Assembly: GCA_021604265.1 (NCBI GenBank) | Contig: BQIY01000221.1 | Span: forward strand, 1-5,128 | Length of the DNA: 5,128 bases | DNA from: Nitrospirales bacterium | GTDB lineage: Bacteria > Nitrospirota > Nitrospiria > Nitrospirales > UBA8639 | Direction of reading: 5' to 3' | Part shown: piece by piece, positions 1-5,128 of the stretch | Numbering within the stretch: the first letter of the stretch is position 1 | How the letters are laid out: the number at the start of each line of letters is the position of its first letter | The notes under the pieces: model-generated | What the model was told of the DNA's origin: nothing | What the model saw: the letters and a program-made list of their open reading frames with translations, nothing else | The model's database searches: none | Translations under genes and position numbers: made by a program

Positions 1-275
1 AGCTGTTCAATCTGATCCTTATTCGTCACCCGTGACAATAACGTCAAATCACGCGCTGTCGTCCCGAGTACAAGGATTTCTCCTGCCACCTCCACAAGCA
101 TAATCGCCTTGCCTTGCCCTAATCGAAGACCTCCAAGCAGACGAAGCATCGACTTACTCAAATGGCCGGGAGATTCCCCTAACACTCGCTTTACGCAATA
201 CATGCCACCAAGCAATAAGGTGATGACGACTGCGAGAGCCCCTGCCATTTTTAATGCTTGATCAGCGAGATCCAT
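1..275 (-). CDS. fliO: FliO, flagellar biosynthesis protein, 5' part
   Basis: FliO is a small inner-membrane protein that helps assemble the FliP-FliQ-FliR core of the flagellar type III export gate. The visible 91 codons start MDLADQALKM. One hydrophobic stretch at about residues 11-27 (AGALAVVITLLLGGMYC) looks like the membrane anchor and is followed by KR. The cytoplasmic part then reads LRLGQGKAIMLVEVAG (51-66) and ILVLGTTARDLTLL (67-80), the usual FliO core (K-x-I-x-L-V-E-V-x-G, then L-L-G-T-T). The reading frame runs off the window at position 1, so the C-terminus is missing. The ATG at 275 is chosen because GAGG lies six bases upstream on the minus strand; a stop occurs in frame at about 339-341. 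It follows fliN by 90 bases, where FliO is expected. The family call rests on the membrane segment, the core motif and the context. Confidence 0.88.
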   Translation of the reverse strand, partial: MDLADQALKMAGALAVVITLLLGGMYCVKRVLGESPGHLSKSMLRLLGGLRLGQGKAIMLVEVAGEILVLGTTARDLTLLSRVTNKDQIEQ

Positions 276-282
276 GCAACGC

Positions 283-316
283 CTCGTTATCGAGATCCCA
301 AAACTCGACGAGTTTT
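283..316 (-). promoter_or_regulatory. Two small hairpins in the fliO leader
   Basis: In the 90-base fliN-fliO gap, 300-316 is a perfect inverted repeat (AAAACTC-3 nt-GAGTTTT, 7-bp stem). Next to it, 283-294 forms CTCG-4 nt-CGAG, and its downstream arm covers part of the GAGG ribosome binding site of fliO. The first stem has only a short T run in the minus direction, so it is a weak terminator candidate. A role in tuning fliO translation is inference only, and both stems are short enough to be chance. Confidence 0.3.
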
Positions 317-365
317 TCACACAACACCATCGACACGTTCAATGGACTCTGTGATGTCGCGCGAG

Positions 366-785
366 TCACGAGAGATTATTCACACGTTCTGTTTGACTCA
401 CCACGTCCGTCAATCGAATTCCAAATTTTTCATTCACCATGACCACTTCACCCCGTGCCACGAGTTTTTCATTGACTAAGACTTCCAACGGTTCCCCGGC
501 CAACTTATCAAGCTCCACTACAGACCCCGGTCCTAATTGAAGAAGTTCTTTGATCAACATTTTGGCACTTCCAAGTTGTGCGGAAATGACTAACGGAATA
601 TCCAGGATTCGATCGAGACTTCCATCCATCGGCTGATCCGTTTCCGATGCAGGCATCACCCCGATCGTCGCAGGAGCCGGTGGTGCCGCCGGCACTTCTG
701 CCGCTTCCGCTTCAGCCATGGCCTTGGCCATTTCGGCTTCTGCATCCATTTCAGGATCGAAAGACTCTTCGTTCTCTTCACTCAT
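366..785 (-). CDS. fliN: FliN, flagellar motor switch protein
   Basis: FliN forms the lower part of the cytoplasmic C-ring together with FliM and helps in rotation switching and in docking export substrates. The 139-residue protein has two parts. Residues 1-50 are acidic, then Ala/Glu-rich and Pro/Ala-rich (AEAEAAEVPAAPPAPA, 25-40), a low-complexity linker. Residues 58-130 are the SpoA/C-ring domain: LDRILDIPLVISAQLG (57-72), LGPGSVVELDKLAGEPLEVL (84-103), then VNEKLVARGEVVMVNEKFGI (104-123) and RLTDVV. This is the full family pattern with no missing segment, and the length is normal. The ATG at 785 is supported by AAGGA about nine bases upstream; the site sits in a tiny dyad (AGGA-ATC-TCCT, 788-798). 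fliM ends 48 bases upstream, so the two are probably co-transcribed. Confidence 0.96.
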   Translation of the reverse strand: MSEENEESFDPEMDAEAEMAKAMAEAEAAEVPAAPPAPATIGVMPASETDQPMDGSLDRILDIPLVISAQLGSAKMLIKELLQLGPGSVVELDKLAGEPLEVLVNEKLVARGEVVMVNEKFGIRLTDVVSQTERVNNLS

Positions 786-833
786 ACAGGAGATTCCTTT
801 TTATGACATGTGACTGAACACTCGATTTCAACC

Positions 834-1817
834 TTACTCTTTCGGCGTAATCATTGACTGAATCTGAAATGACTGAGATGCTTTCGTGACACCCGGAAAT
901 CCATGAAACTTGGGAATGCCTTCAATCGTACCGATCAGTGGTTCATCAGTAGGTTGTTCCAAAACAATGACGTCGCCAGCTGAAAAATTCATCAAGTCTT
1001 CAACCGATATTCTTGTCGATCCTAAATGCACCGACATCGTCACTGAAGTTTCTCGAAGACGTTCAGAAAATCGATTGACCCACCCCTGATCGACTTCATA
1101 AAAATCACTCTGAAAACTCACTTGCAGACGTTCACGAAGCGGCTCAAGCATGGCATAAGGGATACAAAGGTGCAGATCACCGACGGCGTCACCCAACTCG
1201 ATTCCAATGGTAATCACAATCACAATGTCCGATGGAAGGACGATTGAAGCCAGTTGCGGATTCATTTCCGACCGAATCGCCTTGATACTCACTTTATGCA
1301 CCGGTTCCCATGCCTTTTCTAAATTCGCCAATCCCATCAACATCACTTTTCTCATAATCCGCTGTTCGATCAACGTAAAGTCCTGCCCTTCCGGTTTGAC
1401 ATGCGTCTGACCGGCTCCCCCGAAAAAATGATCAACGAGTAAATACACCGTAGCGGCATCTGTGGCCGCCATCGCATACCCCCGCAGTGGTTCCATCGAG
1501 ATCACTTGTAAATACGCAGGGACAGGTAGCCGACGGGTAAATTCACTGAACTTCAAAACGGATTGATTGGTCACCGTCACTTCAATCGTTTTCCGTAACA
1601 CCTCACCTAACGACAGTCTGAAGAGACGTGAAAACTGTTGATGAATGACATCAAGCGTGGGCATCCGCCCACGAACAATCCATTCTTGATTCCCGAGATC
1701 ATACGGAACAGGACCTTCTTGCGGCTCTTCGGGTTCAGGGACAGACTCTTCAACCTCTCCGCCCGTGACACCCCGGAGGAGGGCATCAACTTCATCCTGC
1801 GATAAAATATTTTCCAT
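834..1817 (-). CDS. fliM: FliM, flagellar motor switch protein
   Basis: FliM is the C-ring subunit that binds CheY-P and passes the signal to FliG, reversing or stopping the motor. At 327 residues it has normal length and all three regions. The N-terminal CheY-binding peptide ILSQDEVDALL spans 4-14 and is followed by an acidic Pro-rich linker (21-38). The middle CheC-like domain, about 45-235, carries LVDHFFGGAGQ (127-137), the conserved GGxG loop that contacts FliG. The C-terminal SpoA domain, about 255-322, has VHLGSTRISVEDLMNFSAGD (263-282) and pairs with FliN. The start at 1817 is fixed by the N-terminal motif although no good Shine-Dalgarno sequence precedes it (the bases before ATG read GAATGAATCATT). 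A 97-base gap separates it from fliL, longer than other junctions in this operon. Confidence 0.97.
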   Translation of the reverse strand: MENILSQDEVDALLRGVTGGEVEESVPEPEEPQEGPVPYDLGNQEWIVRGRMPTLDVIHQQFSRLFRLSLGEVLRKTIEVTVTNQSVLKFSEFTRRLPVPAYLQVISMEPLRGYAMAATDAATVYLLVDHFFGGAGQTHVKPEGQDFTLIEQRIMRKVMLMGLANLEKAWEPVHKVSIKAIRSEMNPQLASIVLPSDIVIVITIGIELGDAVGDLHLCIPYAMLEPLRERLQVSFQSDFYEVDQGWVNRFSERLRETSVTMSVHLGSTRISVEDLMNFSAGDVIVLEQPTDEPLIGTIEGIPKFHGFPGVTKASQSFQIQSMITPKE

Positions 1818-1914
1818 AATGATTCATTCAAGAAAACACAATAAGAACGACCAGGTCACTTCTCATGTCCAATATGCAGTCAAAGCCAACAATTGAAAGA
1901 ATCATGACCCTTCA

Positions 1915-2421
1915 TTATTGAATGACAAAATCTGTAAAAAAAACATTTGAGATCTCGCCTTTATTCATGACCTTGTTTGCACGTGACTGAATTTCTTCTC
2001 GTACTCGACGTTTACCATTCGTCGTCCGTAACAAGTGAGATTCTTTACTCGACAGTAACACCAGTAATGCATCGCGAATCGCGGGAATTTTGACGGGATA
2101 ATCTGTCTCTTCTTCAGGACGGTCTAACTCAAGTTTAATAGAGATTTTCAAATATCGAAGCTCTTCCTGATCCGCCAAATTCAACACAAAGGGATCAAGT
2201 TCAACAATCGGTCCAGGTTCATCTCCATGTGCATCACCGGAATCTTTCTCATGTTTTTTTTCAGTGGCATGAGCCTCTTCTTCCTCACTTGAGCCCATCA
2301 TGAACCATGCAGCCCCACCCCCGGCTCCTAACACCACGACTGCAAGGATAATGAGGATCATCAGTTTTTTACTTGATCCTCCCCCACCTCCCGATTCATC
2401 AGCTTTTGCGTCCTCGGCCAT
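1915..2421 (-). CDS. fliL: FliL, flagellar basal body-associated protein
   Basis: FliL is a single-pass inner-membrane protein that forms rings around the stator units and supports torque or stator stability. The 168-residue protein has a short Gly-rich cytoplasmic start (GGGGGSS, 11-17), two lysines, and a hydrophobic helix at about 20-42. A strongly charged, His-containing linker follows (EEEEAHATEKKHEKD, 46-60). The periplasmic SPFH-like domain, about 70-168, has the family signature: VELDPFVLNLADQEELRYLK (73-92), then ISIKLEL, PAIRDALLVLLSSK (113-126) and the end NVFFTDFVIQ. ATG 2421 has GAGGGG six bases upstream. It is the first gene after the 963-bp gap and lies about 47 bases downstream of the predicted start site of a sigma-54 promoter, so it likely heads the fliLMNO operon. 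Confidence 0.96.
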   Translation of the reverse strand: MAEDAKADESGGGGGSSKKLMILIILAVVVLGAGGGAAWFMMGSSEEEEAHATEKKHEKDSGDAHGDEPGPIVELDPFVLNLADQEELRYLKISIKLELDRPEEETDYPVKIPAIRDALLVLLSSKESHLLRTTNGKRRVREEIQSRANKVMNKGEISNVFFTDFVIQ

Positions 2422-2478
2422 GACGACCCCTCACTCACAGATGACTAATTACCGCACCTTTTCCATTCTGTTAAGATC

Positions 2479-2494
2479 AGCAACGTTCATGCCA
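2479..2494 (-). promoter_or_regulatory. Sigma-54 (RpoN) promoter of the fliL operon
   Basis: The minus strand reads TGGCATGAACGTTGCT. This matches the -24/-12 consensus (TGGCAC-N5-TTGCW) at all but one of the specified positions and has the invariant GG and GC exactly ten bases apart. Transcription would begin near 2468 (a G), giving a leader of about 47 bases before the fliL ATG with its good ribosome binding site. Position, strand and spacing all fit. Sigma-54 control of middle flagellar genes is well known in several Gram-negative groups. It implies an NtrC-type activator (FleQ/FlrC/FlgR-like) encoded elsewhere. Confidence 0.8.
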
Positions 2495-2524
2495 AGGGGG
2501 TTTTTACAATAAGAGAACATTCGA

Positions 2525-2538
2525 GAAATCGTGATTTC
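2525..2538. promoter_or_regulatory. Inverted repeat upstream of the sigma-54 promoter, candidate activator site
   Basis: GAAATC-GT-GATTTC is a dyad with two perfect 6-base arms. Its centre lies about 64 bases before the predicted start site of the fliL operon. A sigma-54 promoter needs an enhancer-binding activator, and this is the cleanest dyad close to it. Binding is inferred from position and symmetry only; I do not recognise it as the site of a known regulator. Confidence 0.35.
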
Positions 2539-2540
2539 GG

Positions 2541-2709
2541 CAAGGCAAGCAATGAAAAAAATCTCATATTTTTCAATGCTATACTCGACCTGGAGAAAAC
2601 TTTACATCTTCAACGCTCATATGGTTCCTCATAAGAACACACCGCTAACTCCCAAATTCAACATATTGAATCTGTCAATTTAGACGGCAAACAGTGGCGA
2701 TCTCTGACA
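2541..2709. other. AT-rich spacer with a dyad and a possible decayed repeat unit
   Basis: No gene is seen here. The spacer contains A/T runs around 2555-2573 and one clean dyad, ATTCAA-CATA-TTGAAT at 2656-2671, about 196 bases before the predicted fliL start site. GTCAATTT at 2674-2681 falls 92 bases before the same word in the first full unit of the adjacent array, so a degenerate additional unit may be present. A 13-codon minus-strand reading frame with a GAGGA in front exists at 2579-2620 but has no other support. Confidence 0.4.
2656..2671. promoter_or_regulatory. Inverted repeat ATTCAA-N4-TTGAAT
   Basis: Two perfect 6-base arms around CATA lie at the fliL-proximal edge of the repeat array, about 196 bases upstream of the predicted sigma-54 start site. 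This distance is within the range over which enhancer sites act by looping. In AT-rich DNA such a dyad can occur by chance, so the assignment is tentative. Confidence 0.25.
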
Positions 2710-2727
2710 CTTGAACACCTGTAATCA

Positions 2728-2874
2728 AAGTATCAAAAGGAGTGGAATATCCATATAAGTTGTCCGTCAATTTCACTCCAATACCCAACCACCGTGTTCA
2801 AGCACACCTGTAATCAAAGTATCAAAAGGGGTGAAATACCAATATACGTTGCCCGTCAATTTCGCTCCAATACC
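2728..2874. repeat. Type A repeat bodies, two copies
   Basis: The bodies 2728-2785 and 2817-2874 start AAGTATCAAAAGG and end CTCCAATACCC. They differ at seven of 58 positions, six of them in the second base to the middle of the body. In the first copy, GGAGTG (2740-2745) can pair with CACTCC (2774-2779) across a long loop; in the second copy this pairing is broken at two positions, so it is not a conserved structure. Confidence 0.75.
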
Positions 2875-2907
2875 CAACCACCGTGTTTACTTGAACACCT
2901 GTAATTA

Positions 2908-3054
2908 CTACTTCAGAACCAATAGGATCTCACCAAAGATCATGTCTCAATTACCCTCAGACCACCAACAACCGTGTTCAAGCCGACCTGTCATTACTAT
3001 TTCAGAACCAATAGGATCTCACCAAAGATCATGTCTCAATTACCCTCAGACCGC
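2908..3054. repeat. Type B repeat bodies, two copies
   Basis: The bodies 2908-2965 and 2997-3054 differ at only two of 58 positions, so this duplication is the most recent in the array. Each contains the small hairpin GATCT-CACCAA-AGATC. Outside a TCAATT word found at the same offset, they share little with the type A bodies. Confidence 0.8.
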
Positions 3055-3175
3055 CAACTACCGTGTTCAAGTCGACCTGTAATCAGTATTCCAAATGGAA
3101 TGATGGTGTCAGATAAAATTGACCATAACTAACACTTAGTCCCACAACGACCGTGTTCAAGCCCACCTGTAATCA

Positions 3176-3316
3176 AGATTTCCAAAGTAGGGAAACTACC
3201 GAAATGGGAGAGCAAAGTATGCGAAGTCGCTTGAGAGAAAGAATAAGGAAGAATCTAGGTAAGAGTCAGACCGAAGTGAGCGGATACTTCATAAGCTGAG
3301 CAAAGCTCGAAACACT
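3176..3316. other. Purine-rich spacer without a recognisable gene
   Basis: This stretch between the array and the flgE hairpin has no open reading frame of note. From about 3200 to 3270 the plus strand is strongly rich in A and G. It holds only small stems: GTAG-5 nt-CTAC (3187-3199), GAGC-AAA-GCTC (3298-3308) and a 5-bp GAAGT/ACTTC pair around 3274-3291. No conserved core of the array occurs at the next expected position near 3255. Confidence 0.5.
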
Positions 3317-3374
3317 GCAAGAAGTAAGACGTCAAAAGAAAGTCAAGCGCGTCTTCTGACATCTCACTTCTTAC
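3317..3374 (-). terminator. Strong hairpin after flgE, probable 3' end or terminator
   Basis: The arms 3317-3334 and 3357-3374 form an 18-bp stem around a 22-base loop, starting ten bases after the flgE stop codon. In the minus-strand RNA, 15 pairs are Watson-Crick and the other three are G-U, so no pair is lost. In plus-strand RNA the same three positions would be A-C mismatches, which points to function in the flgE transcript. There is no run of U after the stem, so it is not a standard Rho-independent terminator. It could protect the mRNA end or act with Rho. A shorter competing stem (AAGACG/CGTCTT) exists inside. Confidence 0.6.
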
Positions 3375-3384
3375 GAATCTCCGC

Positions 3385-4719
3385 TTATCGTGATAAGTTC
3401 ACAAGTTCTCCGAGAAGCGTATCTGTCGTTGTGATAATTCGGGCATTCGCTTGAAACCCTCGCTGCATGGTAATCATATTCACCAATTCGTCCCCGAGAT
3501 CGACATTGGAGGCTTCTAACGTATTTGCAAAAATTTTCCCAAAGCTCCCGGTGCTGGGTGCGCCATTGAGCGGACCGCCTGAATCGGCACTTTGGATGAA
3601 TAAATTTCGTCCAATCGGCTGCAATCCATCCGCATTACTAAATCGAGTCAGCAAAACTTGACCGATATTTCTCGTCGTCCCATTCGAAAACCGTCCCAAG
3701 AGCGTGCCGTCTTCGCCAATAGATGTCCCGGACAATGTTCCATTCGAAAATCCATTTTGAGATTGCGTGAGGATCACTGAGCTCCCTCCTTGCTGCAGCA
3801 TCCCATCGGACCCTGCCCCACCGTCTGTGGTAACACTGGTTCCGAAATTAAAACCTAGATTCGCTGTAAGAATATCGGCTGCGCCATTCGTGAAGGTTAG
3901 TCCGGTTCCTGGTGCTGCATTGTAATACGTCACTGCGCCTTCAGTATCTAATAATCCTCCGTTCGTAAAGCCCAACGTTCCTGTGGCAATCAAATCGCTC
4001 AGCCCGTCGGTGGAGGTTGAAGCCGGAACTACGGTAAATTCCGAGGCATTTCCCACAATATTATACTGCCATGTATTGTTTGCCGTCTTATTGAAGTACA
4101 TCGTCACACCGTGCCCAAACCCGAGTGAATCGAATAATTCAAACCCGGTACTAAACGAAGAGGAATTAATAGGATCATCAATGTCAAACGCTGAGATCGC
4201 AGCCGCAGCGCTGAGATTTCCCGACAAGTCGACATCAGACGTCACGGTCCCTACTTGCTGGGTTGTCGTCAGAACCAGATCTCCAATTGAACCCGTAATC
4301 ACACCATTGGCATCAACTTGATAGCCTTGTAATTTCAGGCCTGCAGGGCTCGTGATATTGCCTGCGGTGTCAGTGCCAAATTGTCCAGCGCGGGTATAAA
4401 AACTATCACCATTTCCATCGACAACTTGGAAAAATCCATCGCCATCGATGGCTAAATCCAAGGCATTGGACGTCGTTTGTAAGGAACCTTGACTAAAACT
4501 TGGATCAATCCCTAAGACACGGACACCACGCCCTTCAACTAAGGAATTCGTGGTTCCGCCTCCGCCAAGGGAGGCTCCGAACAGATCACCAAATGTCACC
4601 GAACGGGTTTTATAGCCTGTCGTTTGCGCATTGGCAATATTATTACCAATTTCGCTCAAGGCTCGGCTTGTTGCATTAATTCCACTCGTGGCTGTAAAGA
4701 ATGCTGAAGTAATACCCAT
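3385..4719 (-). CDS. flgE: FlgE, flagellar hook protein
   Basis: FlgE polymerises into the hook, the universal joint between the rod and the filament. The 444-residue protein has the conserved ends that form the coiled-coil core: ATSGINATSRALSEIGNNIA (10-29) with NAQTTGYKTRSVTFGDLF after it, and at the C-terminus NTLEASNVDLGDELVNMI (399-416) and MQRGFQANARIITTTDTLL (418-436). SQGSLQTTSNALDLAIDGDG (76-95) followed by FFQV and the YTRAGQF motif (108-114) is typical of the hook/rod family. Length and the place after flgD point to FlgE and not to the shorter rod proteins FlgF or FlgG. The variable middle (about 150-360) is Gly/Ser/Thr/Asn-rich and would form the outer hook domains. No cysteine is present. 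ATG 4719 has AAGGAG nine bases upstream. flgD ends 49 bases before it. Confidence 0.96.
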   Translation of the reverse strand: MGITSAFFTATSGINATSRALSEIGNNIANAQTTGYKTRSVTFGDLFGASLGGGGTTNSLVEGRGVRVLGIDPSFSQGSLQTTSNALDLAIDGDGFFQVVDGNGDSFYTRAGQFGTDTAGNITSPAGLKLQGYQVDANGVITGSIGDLVLTTTQQVGTVTSDVDLSGNLSAAAAISAFDIDDPINSSSFSTGFELFDSLGFGHGVTMYFNKTANNTWQYNIVGNASEFTVVPASTSTDGLSDLIATGTLGFTNGGLLDTEGAVTYYNAAPGTGLTFTNGAADILTANLGFNFGTSVTTDGGAGSDGMLQQGGSSVILTQSQNGFSNGTLSGTSIGEDGTLLGRFSNGTTRNIGQVLLTRFSNADGLQPIGRNLFIQSADSGGPLNGAPSTGSFGKIFANTLEASNVDLGDELVNMITMQRGFQANARIITTTDTLLGELVNLSR

Positions 4720-4768
4720 ATGTGTTGACTCCTTCTACGGCAAGTATGAAAGATGCGTCCAATTCTCG

Positions 4769-5128
4769 CTACAGAGCCTGGACAGATAATATGTCATTGG
4801 ATAACAGTGTTTTCCCACTTCCAAGCGTAATGAGAGGTTGCTCTTCACTGATCATCACACTTTTCACAATGTCCCGCATAAAGGTTGTCGCGAGGACTTC
4901 TTTCCCCTCTGGATTGATGGCTTTAGGAAGGAAACTATATGTCCCGGCTTCAACTCGATCACCATTCTGATCGTTTCCGTCCCAGACAATCTGATGCGGC
5001 CCGGCCTCTTGCGAGCCAAGATTACTCAATCGCCGAATGACGCCACCATTGTCATTCACAATATCGATTTCTACGGTTCTTGCATTTTCATCTAACACAT
5101 ACGACAACGTCGCATCTCCCGCTGATGG
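4769..5128 (-). CDS. flgD: FlgD, hook capping/scaffold protein, 3' part
   Basis: FlgD sits at the tip of the growing hook and lets FlgE subunits assemble; it is later discarded. The last 119 codons are visible and the frame is open to the window edge, where it reads PSAGDAT before TLSYVLDENARTVEIDIVND. An internal TTG at 5107 is therefore not the start. The visible part holds the FlgD Ig-like fold, with AGPHQIVWDGNDQNGDRVEA (42-61) and GTYSF. It also holds the Tudor-like segment VKSVMISEEQPLITLGSGKT (88-107), ending LLSNDILSVQAL. The N-terminal half with the FlgE-binding region lies outside. It is followed directly by flgE, the usual order. Confidence 0.93.
   Translation of the reverse strand, partial: PSAGDATLSYVLDENARTVEIDIVNDNGGVIRRLSNLGSQEAGPHQIVWDGNDQNGDRVEAGTYSFLPKAINPEGKEVLATTFMRDIVKSVMISEEQPLITLGSGKTLLSNDILSVQAL

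Larger units (their letters stand above)
2710..3175. repeat. Tandem array, about 90-bp units, conserved core and variable bodies
   Basis: Six copies of a core box recur; the ACCTGT word begins at 2717, 2806, 2897, 2986, 3075 and 3165, giving periods of 89, 91, 89, 89 and 90. The five full cores are 2786-2816, 2875-2907, 2966-2996, 3055-3085 and 3145-3175. They read CAACNACCGTGTT at one end, with N being C, C, A, T and G, then usually CAAG, and ACCTGTAATCA or a close variant at the other end. Bodies between cores are 58-59 bases and fall in families: A (2728-2785, 2817-2874; 7 differences in 58), B (2908-2965, 2997-3054; 2 differences in 58) and C (3086-3144). The period is not a steady multiple of three and no gene fits. 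It lies between flgE and the fliL promoter. It is not CRISPR-like in repeat fidelity or spacer uniqueness. Confidence 0.85.

Noticed and set aside
2579..2620. Tiny minus-strand reading frame (MSVEDVKFSPGRV) preceded by GAGGA
   Set aside because: Thirteen codons upstream of the sigma-54 promoter, with no homology or conservation that I can show; too short to support.
2674..2685. FleQ-like box (GTCTAAATTGAC on the minus strand)
   Set aside because: It resembles the half-site only as I remember the Pseudomonas consensus, lacks bases in the middle, and the regulator family in this organism is unknown.
2831..3082. Plus-strand reading frame across the repeats (83 codons)
   Set aside because: The repeat period changes between 89 and 91, so successive units fall in different frames; there is no ribosome binding site and no protein-like pattern.
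3086..3144. Body C as an inverted copy of a type A body (AATTGAC against GTCAATT)
   Set aside because: The shared word is short and does not fall at the mirrored position; the rest of the alignment is poor.
2710..3175. CRISPR array reading of the regular 89-91 base spacing
   Set aside because: Cores vary in sequence and length, bodies occur in near-identical neighbouring pairs, bodies of 58-59 bases are too long for normal spacers, and no cas gene is near.
2786..3175. tRNA-like T-arm (GTTCAAGCC resembles GTTCRANYC) in the repeat cores
   Set aside because: The flanking stem has at most three pairs and is not kept among copies; no acceptor, D or anticodon arms fit around it.
3983..4321. Plus-strand open frames opposite flgE, fliM, fliN and flgD
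   Set aside because: They are antisense shadows of clear family members, with low-complexity or unlikely protein sequence and no initiation signals.
4769..5107. FlgD starting at the TTG at 5107
   Set aside because: The frame stays open to the window edge, and the residues before it continue the same Ig-like domain; the protein is cut by the window, not short.

Overview
The window is a stretch of a flagellar gene cluster. All recognisable genes lie on the minus strand, so transcription runs from high to low coordinates: flgD (3' part only) and flgE, a 963-bp non-coding gap, then fliL, fliM, fliN and fliO (5' part only). The organism is a flagellated bacterium of Gram-negative type. A good sigma-54 promoter drives the fliL operon, and the order fliL-fliM-fliN-fliO after flgD-flgE fits Nitrospirota, Desulfobacterota and some other phyla. 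The phylum is an inference; the base composition is moderate and no marker gene settles it.

Region by region: 1-275 fliO (cut by the window edge); 276-365 a leader with two small hairpins; 366-785 fliN; 834-1817 fliM; 1915-2421 fliL; 2422-2540 the fliL leader, a sigma-54 promoter (2479-2494) and an upstream dyad (2525-2538); 2541-2709 AT-rich spacer with a second dyad (2656-2671); 2710-3175 an array of six conserved boxes spaced 89-91 bp; 3176-3316 purine-rich spacer without a gene; 3317-3374 a strong hairpin just after flgE; 3385-4719 flgE; 4769-5128 flgD (cut by the window edge).

How the genes work together: FlgD is the scaffold that lets FlgE polymerise into the hook. FliL sits at the inner membrane around the stator and motor. 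FliM and FliN form the cytoplasmic C-ring that switches rotation and receives CheY-P. FliO helps assemble the FliP-FliQ-FliR export gate. The layout suggests two transcription units: ...flgD-flgE, ending near the hairpin, and fliL-fliM-fliN-fliO..., started from the sigma-54 promoter.

The part that ordinary annotation does not explain is the gap between flgE and fliL. In many bacteria this spot carries motA/motB (often with flbD). Here it holds a diverged AABBC-type tandem array whose 31-bp core is well conserved while the 58-59 bp bodies fall into three families. Its function is unknown.
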